Source: Cellulophaga sp. L1A9 (lineage in GTDB: Bacteria > Bacteroidota > Bacteroidia > Flavobacteriales > Flavobacteriaceae). From it: a stretch of DNA of 64,000 nt. Within the stretch, counting starts at the first letter, position 1, and the number at the start of each line of letters is the position of its first letter. Made by a program: the position numbers and the translations under genes. The stretch spans positions 2,604,001 through 2,668,000 of the forward strand of contig NZ_CP047027.1 in assembly GCF_009797025.1 (NCBI RefSeq), written 5' to 3'. Shown here piece by piece: positions 1 through 8,131 of this stretch. The notes under the pieces are model-generated. The model was not told where the DNA came from. It saw only the letters and a list, made by a program, of their open reading frames with translations, and searched no databases.

Positions 1-129
1 ACCTTGATATTAGCACTTAATGAAATATACAAGGAAAGTAAGGATACTGAGTTGATGGACGTTATGAAACGTTTGACCGTAATTAAGCGTAAAATTGATA
101 AACGTTTAAATGGAAAGCTTGTGTTGTAA
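1..129 (+). CDS. 3' end of an unidentified protein gene
   Basis: An open frame enters from the left edge and stops at TAA 127-129, giving the last 42 residues of a protein. The visible part is highly charged and looks helical, with many Lys and Arg residues, and ends in GKLVL. There is no recognisable domain in so short a piece, so I assign no function. A strong hairpin terminator follows 22 bases later. The gene converges on the AstE-like hydrolase gene. Confidence 0.6.
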   Translation, partial: TLILALNEIYKESKDTELMDVMKRLTVIKRKIDKRLNGKLVL

Positions 130-151
130 CAATTTTTCGGTATTTACATAT

Positions 152-185
152 AAAGGCTCAAGAAATTTTTTCTTGAGCCTTTATT
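152..185. terminator. Bidirectional intrinsic terminator between convergent genes
   Basis: A perfect 14-bp inverted repeat (152-165 with 169-182) encloses a 3-base loop. It has T-rich sequence on the right and A-rich sequence on the left, so it can end transcription of the plus-strand gene stopping at 129 and of the minus-strand gene stopping at 213. Confidence 0.85.
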
Positions 186-212
186 GTGTCTAAGAATATT
201 TTTAGAATGAAG

Positions 213-1193
213 TTAGTCTAACTTCACTTCACTTTTGGTTATATGAACAATGGCATCACCTTGGTTTACAATAGGAGATTGATTCACGCATATCACGTGA
301 CCTGCAAAAGTTGCTTTTTGTTTTTTCTCAAAATACCCGAAAGGATCTGATAAGCTCCCTAGATTATCACCTATGTTTACATATTGACCCAGTTGAACTG
401 TTGGGTGGAAAAGTCCAGAAAACTTCGCTCTAATCCATGCTGAATCCTCGACCAAATACGTTGTCTCAGCAGGGGATTTTAAGAGGGCTATTTCCTTTTG
501 AAAATTACGCATCCCTAATTCTTGCATAACTCTAAGCGTTCCTGTTAGTCCAATTTTGGAAACTTCATTGTTTATGTTTAAAGACTTACCTCCTTCAAAT
601 AGCAATACTTTTTTATTAAGCTTGTAAAGTGTTTCTCTAAAAGATTTTTCTCTTTTAGCTGATGCAATAATAAAACGAGTACCAAATTTTTTTGCTAGTT
701 CAAGACTCTTTATGTCATTTTTACCAATTCGGATTTGAGGTGCATTAAAACGACGATCGCCTCCGGTATGAAAATCAATACAGTAATCTATGTTGGGCAC
801 AATTTCTTTTACGATATGGTAGGCAAATCTACTAGCTAATGAACCCCGGAGACTACCTGGAAATACCCGATTTAAATCTCGACCATCTGGGAATTCTCGC
901 GTCTGACTTAAAAATCCGAATACGTTTACAACAGGGATGCAGATGACCATTCCAGCTGTTGGAATATGGTATCTCTCAGCTATAATTTTTCGGACTATTT
1001 CAACGCCATTAATTTCATTGCCATGAATACCTCCTGTAAGTAGTATTGTTGGGCCGGCTTGCTTACCTCTAGATACAATAACGGGGACTTCTATAGTTGA
1101 TCCTGTATGTAATTTTGCTATGTTTAAAGATAATTGGTGTGTTTCACCTGGTAAGACTACTTGGCCTAAAATCTTTACTTTTTTATTCGGCAT
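213..1193 (-). CDS. Succinylglutamate desuccinylase/aspartoacylase-family zinc hydrolase
   Basis: This protein belongs to the AstE/AspA branch of the M14-like zinc hydrolases, which cleave N-acyl amino acids or related amides. The zinc-ligand pattern is visible: GGIHGNE gives His57 and Glu60, and DFHTGG gives His142, numbered from the start chosen here. The C-terminal third is beta-rich, as in the family. The frame is open up to 1250, but that start would overlap rimK by 68 bp. The ATG at 1193 follows a GAAAGAA stretch and overlaps rimK by only 11 bp, and it begins the conserved KKVKILG segment, so I prefer it. Tight coupling to rimK suggests a role linked to glutamate addition to proteins or peptides. 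The substrate is not known from sequence. Confidence 0.85.
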   Translation of the reverse strand: MPNKKVKILGQVVLPGETHQLSLNIAKLHTGSTIEVPVIVSRGKQAGPTILLTGGIHGNEINGVEIVRKIIAERYHIPTAGMVICIPVVNVFGFLSQTREFPDGRDLNRVFPGSLRGSLASRFAYHIVKEIVPNIDYCIDFHTGGDRRFNAPQIRIGKNDIKSLELAKKFGTRFIIASAKREKSFRETLYKLNKKVLLFEGGKSLNINNEVSKIGLTGTLRVMQELGMRNFQKEIALLKSPAETTYLVEDSAWIRAKFSGLFHPTVQLGQYVNIGDNLGSLSDPFGYFEKKQKATFAGHVICVNQSPIVNQGDAIVHITKSEVKLD

Positions 1194-2058
1194 TTCTTTC
1201 AACGTATTTAATAATATGTCCTGCAATATTTTTTCCTGTGGCAGTTTCAATTCCTTCTAATCCCGGAGAAGAATTTACTTCTAAAATTAACGGTCCGCGA
1301 GCAGATTGCAACATATCAACACCAGCAATTCCTAATCCTAATGATTTGGCAGCTTTTAATGCGGCATTTTCCTCTTCATCTGTCAACTCAATAATATTGG
1401 CAGAGCCACCGCGATGTAAATTAGACCTGAACTCACCTTCTTTACCTTGCCTTTTCATAGCGCCTACGACTACACCATCGACTACAAAGGCTCTAATGTC
1501 TGCGCCTTTTGCTTCTTTTATAAATTCTTGCACAATAACTCTTGCTTGCAATCCATTAAAAGCTTCTAGTATAGATTCTGCAGAATTACGGTTGTCTGCT
1601 AAAACGACTCCTAGTCCTTGAGTGCCTTCTAATAATTTAATGACTAAAGGAGCGCCCCCTACTTTGTCTACAATACCACTCACTTCTTTAGAGTAGTTAC
1701 TAAAAACTGTTTTTGGTAAGCCTAAACCAGCTCTAGATAAAATTTGTAAACTTCTTAATTTATCTCTTGACCTAACCAAGGCTTGAGATTCTGTAGCAGT
1801 AAAGACCTTCATCATTTCAAATTGTCTCACAACTGCGGTTCCGTAAAATGTCACTGAAGCGCCAATTCTAGGGATGACTCCGTCTACATTGGTGATCTCT
1901 TCTCCTTTGTAAATGATGCCAGGTTTCTTTTTTTCAATGACCAAGTCGCACTTTGTATGATTAATGACAAGCATTTCATGGCCTTTTTTTTCACCGGCTT
2001 CAACAAGTCTTTTTGTGGAATATAAGTTTTGATTTGCAGATAGAATTACAATTTTCAT
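1183..2058 (-). CDS. rimK: RimK-family ATP-grasp alpha-L-glutamate ligase
   Basis: The product is 291 residues, the usual RimK length. RimK is an ATP-grasp ligase that adds glutamate to the C-terminus of ribosomal protein S6, and some homologues make polyglutamate. ATP-grasp signatures are visible: [15 protein letters not shown] (nucleotide-binding loop), [19 protein letters not shown], and the metal-binding [15 protein letters not shown] near the C-terminus. The N-terminal pre-ATP-grasp domain begins [15 protein letters not shown]. It is the first gene of a two-gene minus-strand operon whose second gene encodes the AstE-like hydrolase. I saw no clear TAnnTTTG promoter upstream. Confidence 0.93.
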   Translation of the reverse strand: MKIVILSANQNLYSTKRLVEAGEKKGHEMLVINHTKCDLVIEKKKPGIIYKGEEITNVDGVIPRIGASVTFYGTAVVRQFEMMKVFTATESQALVRSRDKLRSLQILSRAGLGLPKTVFSNYSKEVSGIVDKVGGAPLVIKLLEGTQGLGVVLADNRNSAESILEAFNGLQARVIVQEFIKEAKGADIRAFVVDGVVVGAMKRQGKEGEFRSNLHRGGSANIIELTDEEENAALKAAKSLGLGIAGVDMLQSARGPLILEVNSSPGLEGIETATGKNIAGHIIKYVERNAE

Positions 2059-2397
2059 GTTTAGTTTCTTTGGTATATAATTTAAAATTTAAGGAATATG
2101 TTTAATAGTTAAAACAGTATGAGTTTTAAATATATGGAATTGTGATAGCATTACTTAATACCTCGATGCGAGTATGAAGATAAGGGATGTTTCTTTGCGT
2201 CTGTTGGCTATTTTTGTAGTCTTTGCAATCAATTGTTTCTGGTGTCAAATGTAGTCTTTAAGAGCAATTAGTTTGTTGTTTCTAAACCTTGCTAAAGGCA
2301 AATTCAGATAAGGTAGCTATAAAAAACTTTAAATGAATACTCTTTTAAGTTTTTTTATTTTCAATATAAGGCTAATTTCTGACGCGTTAAATAATCA
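2059..2397. other. 339-bp intergenic region with one possible micro-ORF
   Basis: This AT-rich stretch lies between rimK and the first PAP2 gene. The only coding-like signal is a 26-codon plus-strand frame at 2174-2254. Its translation starts MKIRDV and contains a hydrophobic core followed by Cys-Gln-rich residues, resembling a signal peptide cut short by a stop. I see no terminator, tRNA or clear promoter here. Confidence 0.4.
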
Positions 2398-2973
2398 TTA
2401 TACGTTTTTAAATATTTTTAGCTTTTGAACCAAAGTTGCAAATAACCAACCGAAAAATACACCGAAGCTTAAGCCTGTTAGGACATCTAACGGAAAATGA
2501 ACTCCAAGATATATGCGACTATAGCAAACAAGTAAGCTCCATGGAGCTAAAAGAAAGAGCACTAGCTTATTTTTTCTAAAAAAAACAACGCTAAAGTAGC
2601 TGGCGAGTGCAGATGAATTGGCAGCATGTGCCGAAAAATAACCAAACTTGCCTCCACAATGATTTTTTACATTCCTTACTAGATCCCTTATCGCATCATC
2701 ATGGCAAGGTCTTAATCGTGCTACGCTATTTTTAAAAATTATGGATAATTGTTCTGTGCCAAGGAGTAATAGGATAAGTGCAGCTAAAATATAAGCGGTA
2801 TTCTTAAGTCCAAACGTTCGATACGTGTAAAATAATAACAAAGAATAAATGGGGATGGTGATAAAACTTAAAGTACGCGATAAATACACCCAAAATCCAT
2901 CCCATACAGGTGTGCCCAGCCCATTTAGGTATAAAAAAAGCTCTTTATCTATTTTAATAAGTTCTTCCAGCAT
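2398..2973 (-). CDS. PAP2-superfamily membrane phosphatase
   Basis: A 191-residue integral membrane protein with about five hydrophobic segments. It carries the three PAP2 motifs: KNSVARLRP (residues 81-89), FSAH (113-116) in the place of the usual PSGH, and SR-x5-H-x3-D (Ser152, Arg153, His159, Asp163). PAP2 enzymes dephosphorylate lipid phosphates such as undecaprenyl diphosphate, phosphatidylglycerol phosphate or phosphatidate. The FSAH variant keeps the catalytic His but replaces Gly. It sits 89 bp downstream of a second, secreted-type PAP2 gene on the same strand. The substrate cannot be told from sequence. Confidence 0.88.
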   Translation of the reverse strand: MLEELIKIDKELFLYLNGLGTPVWDGFWVYLSRTLSFITIPIYSLLLFYTYRTFGLKNTAYILAALILLLLGTEQLSIIFKNSVARLRPCHDDAIRDLVRNVKNHCGGKFGYFSAHAANSSALASYFSVVFFRKNKLVLFLLAPWSLLVCYSRIYLGVHFPLDVLTGLSFGVFFGWLFATLVQKLKIFKNV

Positions 2974-3062
2974 AGGGCAGTAAAACTATTTGATAATTTT
3001 TAGCGTATAAAATATATTGGTCATAAATCCAAAGCTATAAAGGCTTTCTATAGCTAGTAAAA

Positions 3063-3947
3063 CTAGAAGCGTGCTACAACGCCTAGAGTTCCAGGCCCCA
3101 GATCTAAGTTCCAACTTACCTTTTTTGTTTGATCATTATATTTTTCACTGTATCGATTGTCTAAGTAACGATCAATAGACTCTACTGTAAAAATACTAAT
3201 AGCGACACCTAGAGCAACATCGGTTAACCAATGCTGTCCGTCCCACATTCTAGATACTCCTGGAATTAAGCCTACCGTGTAAATCCCTGCTTTTACCCAT
3301 GGATTTTTAAACTGTTTACCTATAGCGTAAGCATTTGTAAAAGCTAACATGGTATGGCCAGAAGGAAAAGAATGGAAATTTCTGCTTGGATTGAAGGGGT
3401 CAAAAGTATCTTTAGTTTTTCCACTTACAGGGCGTGCTCTACCCACAAGAGATTTAGTTAACTGTTGTAGCAATCCTGCAGAAGTGGCAGAAGCAATCAA
3501 TAAAACTCCAGTACGTCTCAGTTTTTCATTCTTAGTAAATAAGCCTGTTAGGTATAGCCCTCCTGTAAACATGTAATTGTATTGCGGACTTCCAAATTCA
3601 CTGCCATAATCTCTTATGAATTGTGGAATCCCTTCTTTTTGCCTTATAGAAAACTCGGAAGTTTCCTTATCAAAAATATACAATACACCTGTTCCGGCGA
3701 TAACGGTACCAAAAGTTCCCCATTGTTTTCCTTTCCAATGCAACGGTCTTGTATAGGAATAGCCAACCCCTCCAAAAACGCTGCCTAAATCATATTTAAA
3801 AGACTGCCAATTAGTTGCTGTGGTATCTGAAAAATTTGGCGTTTGAACTAGCGTTAGGTTTTGCCCTTGCGCATGAATAAAGCCTCCCAGTAAGAAAAGT
3901 AAAATAGGAATTATTTTAAAAACCTTATTGGTTTCTTGATTTAGCAT
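3063..3947 (-). CDS. Exported PAP2-family phosphatase
   Basis: This 294-residue protein has an N-terminal signal peptide (hydrophobic residues 11-25, ending in an AQG-type site). It shows the full PAP2 signature: KSLVGRARP (165-173), SFPSGHTM with PSGH at 195-198, and SR-x5-H-x3-D (Ser232, Arg233, His239, Asp243). The mature domain probably acts in the periplasm or outer membrane on lipid or other phosphate esters. Its arrangement differs from the neighbouring 191-residue PAP2 protein, so the two are unlikely to be a recent tandem duplication. A good promoter lies at 3985-4015. Confidence 0.9.
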   Translation of the reverse strand: MLNQETNKVFKIIPILLFLLGGFIHAQGQNLTLVQTPNFSDTTATNWQSFKYDLGSVFGGVGYSYTRPLHWKGKQWGTFGTVIAGTGVLYIFDKETSEFSIRQKEGIPQFIRDYGSEFGSPQYNYMFTGGLYLTGLFTKNEKLRRTGVLLIASATSAGLLQQLTKSLVGRARPVSGKTKDTFDPFNPSRNFHSFPSGHTMLAFTNAYAIGKQFKNPWVKAGIYTVGLIPGVSRMWDGQHWLTDVALGVAISIFTVESIDRYLDNRYSEKYNDQTKKVSWNLDLGPGTLGVVARF

Positions 3948-4274
3948 ATGTTTTTAAATGATAATATGATGAGGTTGTAATTGGCAAAAATAATAGTTCG
4001 CCCTGTCATTTTCAATTCTTTTTTAAGATAACTTGTATATGTAGGAACTTAAAGTGAATAAATGGATCTAGTAATACGTGAAATTGATTGTATTTGATAG
4101 ATGTTGTCGTGAATAATGTAAGGCACGGGATTTACTTTTTATCCTTGTGTGTATTTATGATTATTGAAATAAAAATTCCTTTAATTATCTTATTCTGAAT
4201 TCAGGTGATATAATGGATGCTTACGTAATTTTTCTTGTATTTTTAAGAAGAAATAATTTTAAGACTATTTAAAA
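3948..4274. other. 327-bp divergent intergenic region
   Basis: This spacer separates the minus-strand PAP2 gene from the plus-strand M14 peptidase. Apart from the PAP2 promoter at 3985-4015, I find no RNA gene, repeat or convincing ORF. The promoter of the M14 gene must lie here, but no clear TAnnTTTG box is visible on the plus strand. Confidence 0.4.
3985..4015 (-). promoter_or_regulatory. Bacteroidota-type promoter for the exported PAP2 gene
   Basis: On the minus strand TTG (4015-4013) is followed by 20 bases and then TATTTTTG (3992-3985). This fits the Bacteroidota TTG-N20-TAnnTTTG pattern, 38 bp before the ATG. Confidence 0.7.
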
Positions 4275-5564
4275 ATGAGGAAATTTATTTTTCTATTTAC
4301 TTGTATCAGCACTATTTTTCTTCAGGCACAAGATGTAAAAAAAGCAACAGTATATGCAGGACAGGGAGAAACGGTAATTGTACCCACAGATGCTAAGCCA
4401 ACCCAAAAACAATGGAAAGGAAACTTCACTTTTAAAGATAGTGATGTTATTTTTTCTAATGATTTCGATGGAGCGCGATTGAACGGAATCATTAAAGAAA
4501 ATGATAGTACGTTTATCGCTTTAATTACTTCAGAGAATACACCTATAAATATTAGTCCGTGGTATGCGTTTAAAGTAGCCTCTAAGGAGCCAAAACAAAT
4601 AAATGTTACACTTACCTATCAAGAGGGTATTAAGCATAGGTATTACCCTAAATTAAGTGATGATGGTGAGAATTGGGAGGTTTTAGACAGTACTAATTAT
4701 ACCGCTTACGAAAAAGGTAATGCTGATTTTGGTATGGGCTCCTTGCCGTTATCGGTAACTTTAAAGTTGAGTGTTAGCAATAAGCCGCTATGGGTTGCAG
4801 GTCAAGAATTGGAAACTTCTGCTAGCGTACGAGAATGGGCAACGGACTTAACTACTAAAAAGGATATTACTTATAGCAGTATTGGAAAAAGTAAAGAAGG
4901 AAGGGATATGGGGCTTTTGTCTATAGGGAAGGCAGATTCAAAAAACATGATCCTGATTATTTCTAGGCAACACCCTCCTGAAGTAACGGGGTATTTGGCA
5001 ATGAAAGCTTTTGTAGAAACGCTTACTTCAGATAGTAAGCTGGCCCAAAAATTCAGAAAAAAGTTCGGCGTATTTGTGGTTCCATTAATGAATCCAGATG
5101 GTGTAGATAATGGACATTGGAGGCACAATCTAGGGGGTATAGATTTAAATAGAGATTGGGCTAATTTTAATCAGCCAGAAACAAGTGCGGTTAGAGATTT
5201 TATGGTAGCGAAAGAAAAAGAAACGGAAGGTAAATTTTATTTTGGTATCGACTTTCATTCCACTTGGGATGATATTTATTATACTATTGATTCTAAATAC
5301 GAAGGGAATATGCCAGGTTTAGTCCCTGATTGGCTAACTGCAGTAAAAGCAGATTTACCAGGCTATGACCCAAACATTAAGTCTAGCGACAAACTACAAC
5401 CCACGGCAGTGTCTAAAAATTATTTTTTTGTAGCCCATGAGGCAGAAGCTTTAGTGTTTGAAATAGGGGATAATACGCCTAGAGATTTTATTAAAGAAAA
5501 AGGAGAAGTAAGTGCAAATAAGTTAATGGAGTTAATGCTTTCTCGATTAAAGGAAGGTAAATAG
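4275..5564 (+). CDS. Secreted M14-family zinc carboxypeptidase
   Basis: The 429-residue product starts with a signal peptide (about residues 1-18, ending LQAQD). A beta-rich N-terminal domain, similar to those in Bacteroidota M14 proteins, precedes the peptidase domain. Zinc ligands are His233 and Glu236 in RQHPPEVTG and His328 in DFHSTW. The substrate-binding Asn-Arg lies in DLNRDWANF (about 290-298), and the general-base Glu396 is in LVFEIGDN. All catalytic positions are present, so it is probably an active periplasmic or outer-surface carboxypeptidase. Before the mobile element arrived, it would have been the direct convergent neighbour of tRNA-Leu. Confidence 0.88.
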   Translation: MRKFIFLFTCISTIFLQAQDVKKATVYAGQGETVIVPTDAKPTQKQWKGNFTFKDSDVIFSNDFDGARLNGIIKENDSTFIALITSENTPINISPWYAFKVASKEPKQINVTLTYQEGIKHRYYPKLSDDGENWEVLDSTNYTAYEKGNADFGMGSLPLSVTLKLSVSNKPLWVAGQELETSASVREWATDLTTKKDITYSSIGKSKEGRDMGLLSIGKADSKNMILIISRQHPPEVTGYLAMKAFVETLTSDSKLAQKFRKKFGVFVVPLMNPDGVDNGHWRHNLGGIDLNRDWANFNQPETSAVRDFMVAKEKETEGKFYFGIDFHSTWDDIYYTIDSKYEGNMPGLVPDWLTAVKADLPGYDPNIKSSDKLQPTAVSKNYFFVAHEAEALVFEIGDNTPRDFIKEKGEVSANKLMELMLSRLKEGK

Positions 5565-5583
5565 TCCATCATATCATAGTATA

Positions 5584-5648
5584 AAAATAAAAAACCCTTG
5601 AAAATCATAAGATTAACAAGGGTTCTTGTACTCGAGGCGGGACTTGAA
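5584..5648. repeat. Left attachment-site copy (partial tRNA-Leu 3' end plus terminator)
   Basis: All 65 bases match 12235-12299. The match begins after a mismatch at 5583/12234 and ends before a mismatch at 5649/12300. It contains 20 bases of the tRNA-Leu 3' end and the tRNA's terminator hairpin, but no complete tRNA. It marks the junction with the ancestral chromosome next to the M14 gene. Confidence 0.95.
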
Positions 5649-5782
5649 GGTATTGAATTTAATATTTCTTCAAACTCTTTAAAAAATGCTGGTAAGCTTA
5701 TTAAAATAAGAAATATTTGTATATTTTCAATATGTGAAATCTCATAACGACATCTAATAAAGTTTAAATGATCTTAAAATAG

Positions 5783-5804
5783 GTTGACTAAATGTTGATT
5801 AAAT
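5783..5804 (+). promoter_or_regulatory. Candidate integrase arm-type sites (left)
   Basis: Two tandem 11-mers of the form GTTGAYTAAAT abut at 5783-5793 and 5794-5804. The block recurs beside the right attachment copy at 12213-12234, with 20 identical bases (5782-5801 and 12212-12231). Short direct repeats flanking the core on both sides are typical arm-binding sites for tyrosine recombinases. This is an inference from pattern. The block also overlaps the -33 region of the integrase promoter, so integrase could repress itself. Confidence 0.6.
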
Positions 5805-5825
5805 ATTATTTTGATCTTATTTTTG
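5795..5825 (+). promoter_or_regulatory. Integrase promoter
   Basis: TTG (5795-5797), a 20-base spacer and TATTTTTG (5818-5825) form a good Bacteroidota promoter. It ends 21 bp before the ATG at 5847. Its position rules out an integrase start inside the -10 region (TTG at 5811). Confidence 0.7.
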
Positions 5826-5846
5826 TACAATCAAATTTTATTAATA

Positions 5847-7199
5847 ATGGCTACAGTTAAATTTCAACTCCAAAGTAAAAAAGATAACTCACCAATTTAT
5901 TTAAGGTTGTCAATCAATAGAAATTTAGTGATCAGAAGAAAAACTGGCCTATTTATTAATTTTTCTGATTGGAGTTCCAATACATCCTTGCCTAAACAAA
6001 CTACTCCAAGTAATAAAAATACATCTAGTCAGCTGCAAAAACTTGCTGTAGTAGTTATAGATAAGTTTAATGATTCTAATGCCAAAGGTGCTGAAATCAA
6101 CGGAGAATGGCTGCAACACTGCATTGAAGTATATTTCAAGAGGAAATCTGAAAACGGTATAAGTGAGTTGCTTACAGATTCCATTGTCAACGTAATTGAT
6201 ACTGCTAATACTAGAGAAAATTCTCAAAAGGGTATAGGTCTTTCAAAAAGCAGAATAAATTCATATAAAAATTTACTTAACATTATTAAAATTTACCAGG
6301 GCAATAAGTTTTTTAAAGTCAAAGATGTGGATATAAAATTTGGTAAAGATTTCTTAAACTGGATGCTAACAGAAAAAAATTATTCTGAAGGTTATGCTAG
6401 AAAAAAGATAGATGATTTGAAAACAGTATGTAGTGATGCGGGTATTTATGGTATTGAAACTAGTTTGCAATTGAAAAAGGTGAAAGGAGGTAAACCAAAA
6501 AATGAAAATATTCTTTATTTAAACCCTGACGAATTATTGAAAATAAAGAGTACAATTTTCATGCATGAATCTTTAATAAATGTCAGTAAATGGATTCTTC
6601 TTGGGTGTAGCATTGGCCAAAGAGGAGGAGATCTATTAAGTCTATCAAATGATAATTTCATCAATAGAAATGGTTTAGATGTTATCGAGTTGAAACAGCA
6701 AAAAACAGGTAAGGATGTTACTATTCCGGTATTGCCTACTACCAAAGAAATACTTGAAAGTGGGTTGCCTCATCAAATTTCCTTACAAAGACTGAATGAA
6801 AAAATAAAGGAAGTGTGCAGATTAGCGAGTATTGATGAGTTTGTAAAAGGTGGTAAGATTATGATGGTTGATTCAAATGGTAAAGAGATTTTGAAAGATG
6901 TTAATGGTAATTATCTCGAGAAAGGGGTGAAGCGGAAAGTCAATGGACTTTATCCTAAGTATGAACTGATGACATCACACGTTTGTAGGCGCTCATTTGC
7001 TACAAACTTATACGGTGTATTGCCAACGGCATTAATAATGCGAATTACGGCCCATAGTACAGAAAAAATGTTTCTCAATTACATTGGTAAAGGATCACTT
7101 GATTATGCACAGCAAATAGCAGATTTCTATACTTTACAAACATTAAGAGAGAAAAAAGAGGGTAATATGACGGTTGTTAAAAATGCAATAAGCGAATAA
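5847..7199 (+). CDS. int: Tyrosine recombinase (site-specific integrase)
   Basis: The product is 450 residues from the ATG at 5847, the usual length for Bacteroidota element integrases. It starts with the arm-binding-like segment MATVKFQLQSKKDN. A SAM-like core-binding domain follows (about 100-220) and then the catalytic domain. The catalytic set is visible: Arg259 in GQRGGD, a Lys in QQKTGKD, His378 and Arg381 in SHVCRRSF, His403 in ITAHSTE, and Tyr412 in FLNYIG. All are present, so the enzyme should be active. It would recombine the 65-bp repeat in the tRNA-Leu 3' end. Start choice rests on the promoter at 5795-5825, which overlaps any longer reading frame. Confidence 0.93.
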   Translation: MATVKFQLQSKKDNSPIYLRLSINRNLVIRRKTGLFINFSDWSSNTSLPKQTTPSNKNTSSQLQKLAVVVIDKFNDSNAKGAEINGEWLQHCIEVYFKRKSENGISELLTDSIVNVIDTANTRENSQKGIGLSKSRINSYKNLLNIIKIYQGNKFFKVKDVDIKFGKDFLNWMLTEKNYSEGYARKKIDDLKTVCSDAGIYGIETSLQLKKVKGGKPKNENILYLNPDELLKIKSTIFMHESLINVSKWILLGCSIGQRGGDLLSLSNDNFINRNGLDVIELKQQKTGKDVTIPVLPTTKEILESGLPHQISLQRLNEKIKEVCRLASIDEFVKGGKIMMVDSNGKEILKDVNGNYLEKGVKRKVNGLYPKYELMTSHVCRRSFATNLYGVLPTALIMRITAHSTEKMFLNYIGKGSLDYAQQIADFYTLQTLREKKEGNMTVVKNAISE

Positions 7200-7318
7200 A
7201 TATGCTTCCGAAATTAGAGTTTTATATTATAATTCTTTAGTTTTGCTAAATAATTAGAGTTCTTCTAAAATCCTGAATTACATACTCAGGTACTGAATAT
7301 TTCAGCATCTTTTTTAAA

Positions 7319-7349
7319 GTTGCGCAACAATACATAGCAATAGTGCTAT
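7319..7349. promoter_or_regulatory. Two inverted repeats before the Xis-like gene (possible operators)
   Basis: A perfect 10-bp palindrome GTTGCGCAAC (7319-7328) is followed by ATAGCA-N4-TGCTAT (7334-7349). Both sit within 37 bp of the ATG of the small HTH protein at 7356. They are candidate binding sites for one of the element's own HTH proteins. No known regulator consensus was recognised. Confidence 0.35.
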
Positions 7350-7355
7350 TTCAAA

Positions 7356-7538
7356 ATGTCCTATTTAAATACGAAGGAAGTTTCAATGCTACTGGGTGTA
7401 ACTGCACGAACAATTGCAAAAAGGGTTGAGACCGGAAAGTTGAAGCCTTTAAATCCTCAACATTCAACTGGATATATTTTTTGTAAAAAATATATTGAAC
7501 AGATTGCTTCAAACAAAAAGGAGGTGTCTAATGGATAA
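7356..7538 (+). CDS. Small helix-turn-helix protein, excisionase-like
   Basis: A 60-residue protein whose core, KEVSMLLGVTARTIAKRV, is the MerR/Xis-type helix-turn-helix seen in excisionases and small phage regulators. The wing continues with KLKPLNPQHSTGYIFCKKYIEQ. It overlaps the next HTH gene by 8 bp, so the two are translationally coupled. Its location just after the integrase gene fits a recombination directionality factor or an element repressor. I cannot tell which from sequence. Confidence 0.7.
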   Translation: MSYLNTKEVSMLLGVTARTIAKRVETGKLKPLNPQHSTGYIFCKKYIEQIASNKKEVSNG

Positions 7539-7797
7539 TCCATTTCAAATTCTCGATCAAAAAATAACCTCACTTGAAGCAATCCTTATTGAAATCAGAG
7601 GGGTTGTAAAGCCTCCTGAAGTCGTTGAACCTATTAAATACCTCACTCGAGAAGATGTGGCAAACTTGCTGCAGATAAATGTAAGTTCAGTTTTTAATTG
7701 GACCAAAAAAGGAACATTAAAATCATACCAATTAGAAGGTCGAATTTACTATAAGCTTCATGAAATTGAAGAAGCTATGACTTCACTACAAAAATAA
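7531..7797 (+). CDS. Helix-turn-helix DNA-binding protein
   Basis: The 88-residue product starts at the ATG at 7531, preceded by a clear GGAGG (an unusual Shine-Dalgarno in this window). The frame is open back to 7495, but that stretch lies inside the previous gene. The N-terminal half (FQILDQKITSLEAILIEI) looks like a short coiled coil. The C-terminal half (LTREDVANLLQINVSSVFNW) is an HTH_17/excisionase-type domain. It differs in sequence from the 60-residue protein upstream but shares the fold. A probable terminator follows at once, ending this two-gene unit. Confidence 0.72.
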   Translation: MDNPFQILDQKITSLEAILIEIRGVVKPPEVVEPIKYLTREDVANLLQINVSSVFNWTKKGTLKSYQLEGRIYYKLHEIEEAMTSLQK

Positions 7798-7798
7798 A

Positions 7799-7837
7799 CC
7801 TCAACTGATTGAGCAACAGTTGAGGTTCTTGATATTT
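7799..7837 (+). terminator. Terminator after the HTH gene pair
   Basis: A 9-bp perfect stem (7799-7807 with 7817-7825) and 9-base loop are followed by a T-rich stretch. It starts 2 bp after the stop codon at 7797. Confidence 0.6.
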
Positions 7838-7870
7838 CGTCTTTTATGACAATTTATGACAAATTTAGCT

Positions 7871-8131
7871 ATGAACAAAGCTATAGAAAAAACCACACAA
7901 TTAAAAACCATCTTTCACTATCTTCAAAATAATGTTGCAACTGCAACAATGGTTTCTGAGGCAACGCGAGTTCCTCAAAAATCCGTCTGCCGCTACAAGC
8001 GTGATCTTGAATTAAAGGGATTACTTTATGAAGTTGAGAAGAAGCCTTGTAAAGTTACAGGATTCAGTGCCTGGTATCTTAGTGCTAACGCACTCTTAAT
8101 AACTAAAAATAATACCGATAATGGCAAGTAA
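7871..8131 (+). CDS. Small winged-helix/HTH-like protein
   Basis: The product is 86 residues from the ATG at 7871. An alternative ATG at 7856 adds five residues. The core, QLKTIFHYLQNNVATATMVS followed by PQKSVCRYKRDLELKGLL, resembles a winged-helix fold of the kind in small Bacteroidota mobile-element proteins. It overlaps the start of the replication-organizer-like gene by 11 bp, so the two are probably cotranslated. Function is otherwise unknown. A regulatory or replication-accessory role is an inference from position. Confidence 0.55.
   Translation: MNKAIEKTTQLKTIFHYLQNNVATATMVSEATRVPQKSVCRYKRDLELKGLLYEVEKKPCKVTGFSAWYLSANALLITKNNTDNGK

Noticed and set aside
1097..1621. Plus-strand 174-codon frame opposite rimK
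   Set aside because: It lies antisense to well-supported rimK and hydrolase codons and its translation has no domain or good start. It is a codon-composition shadow.
5629..5648. Second tRNA-Leu gene at the left end of the element
   Set aside because: Only the last 20 bases of the tRNA are present. The D-arm, anticodon arm and 5' acceptor strand are missing, so it is an attachment-site remnant.
7319..7328. LexA or other known operator at GTTGCGCAAC
   Set aside because: The palindrome is too short and does not match a consensus I know. Kept only as an unnamed candidate site.
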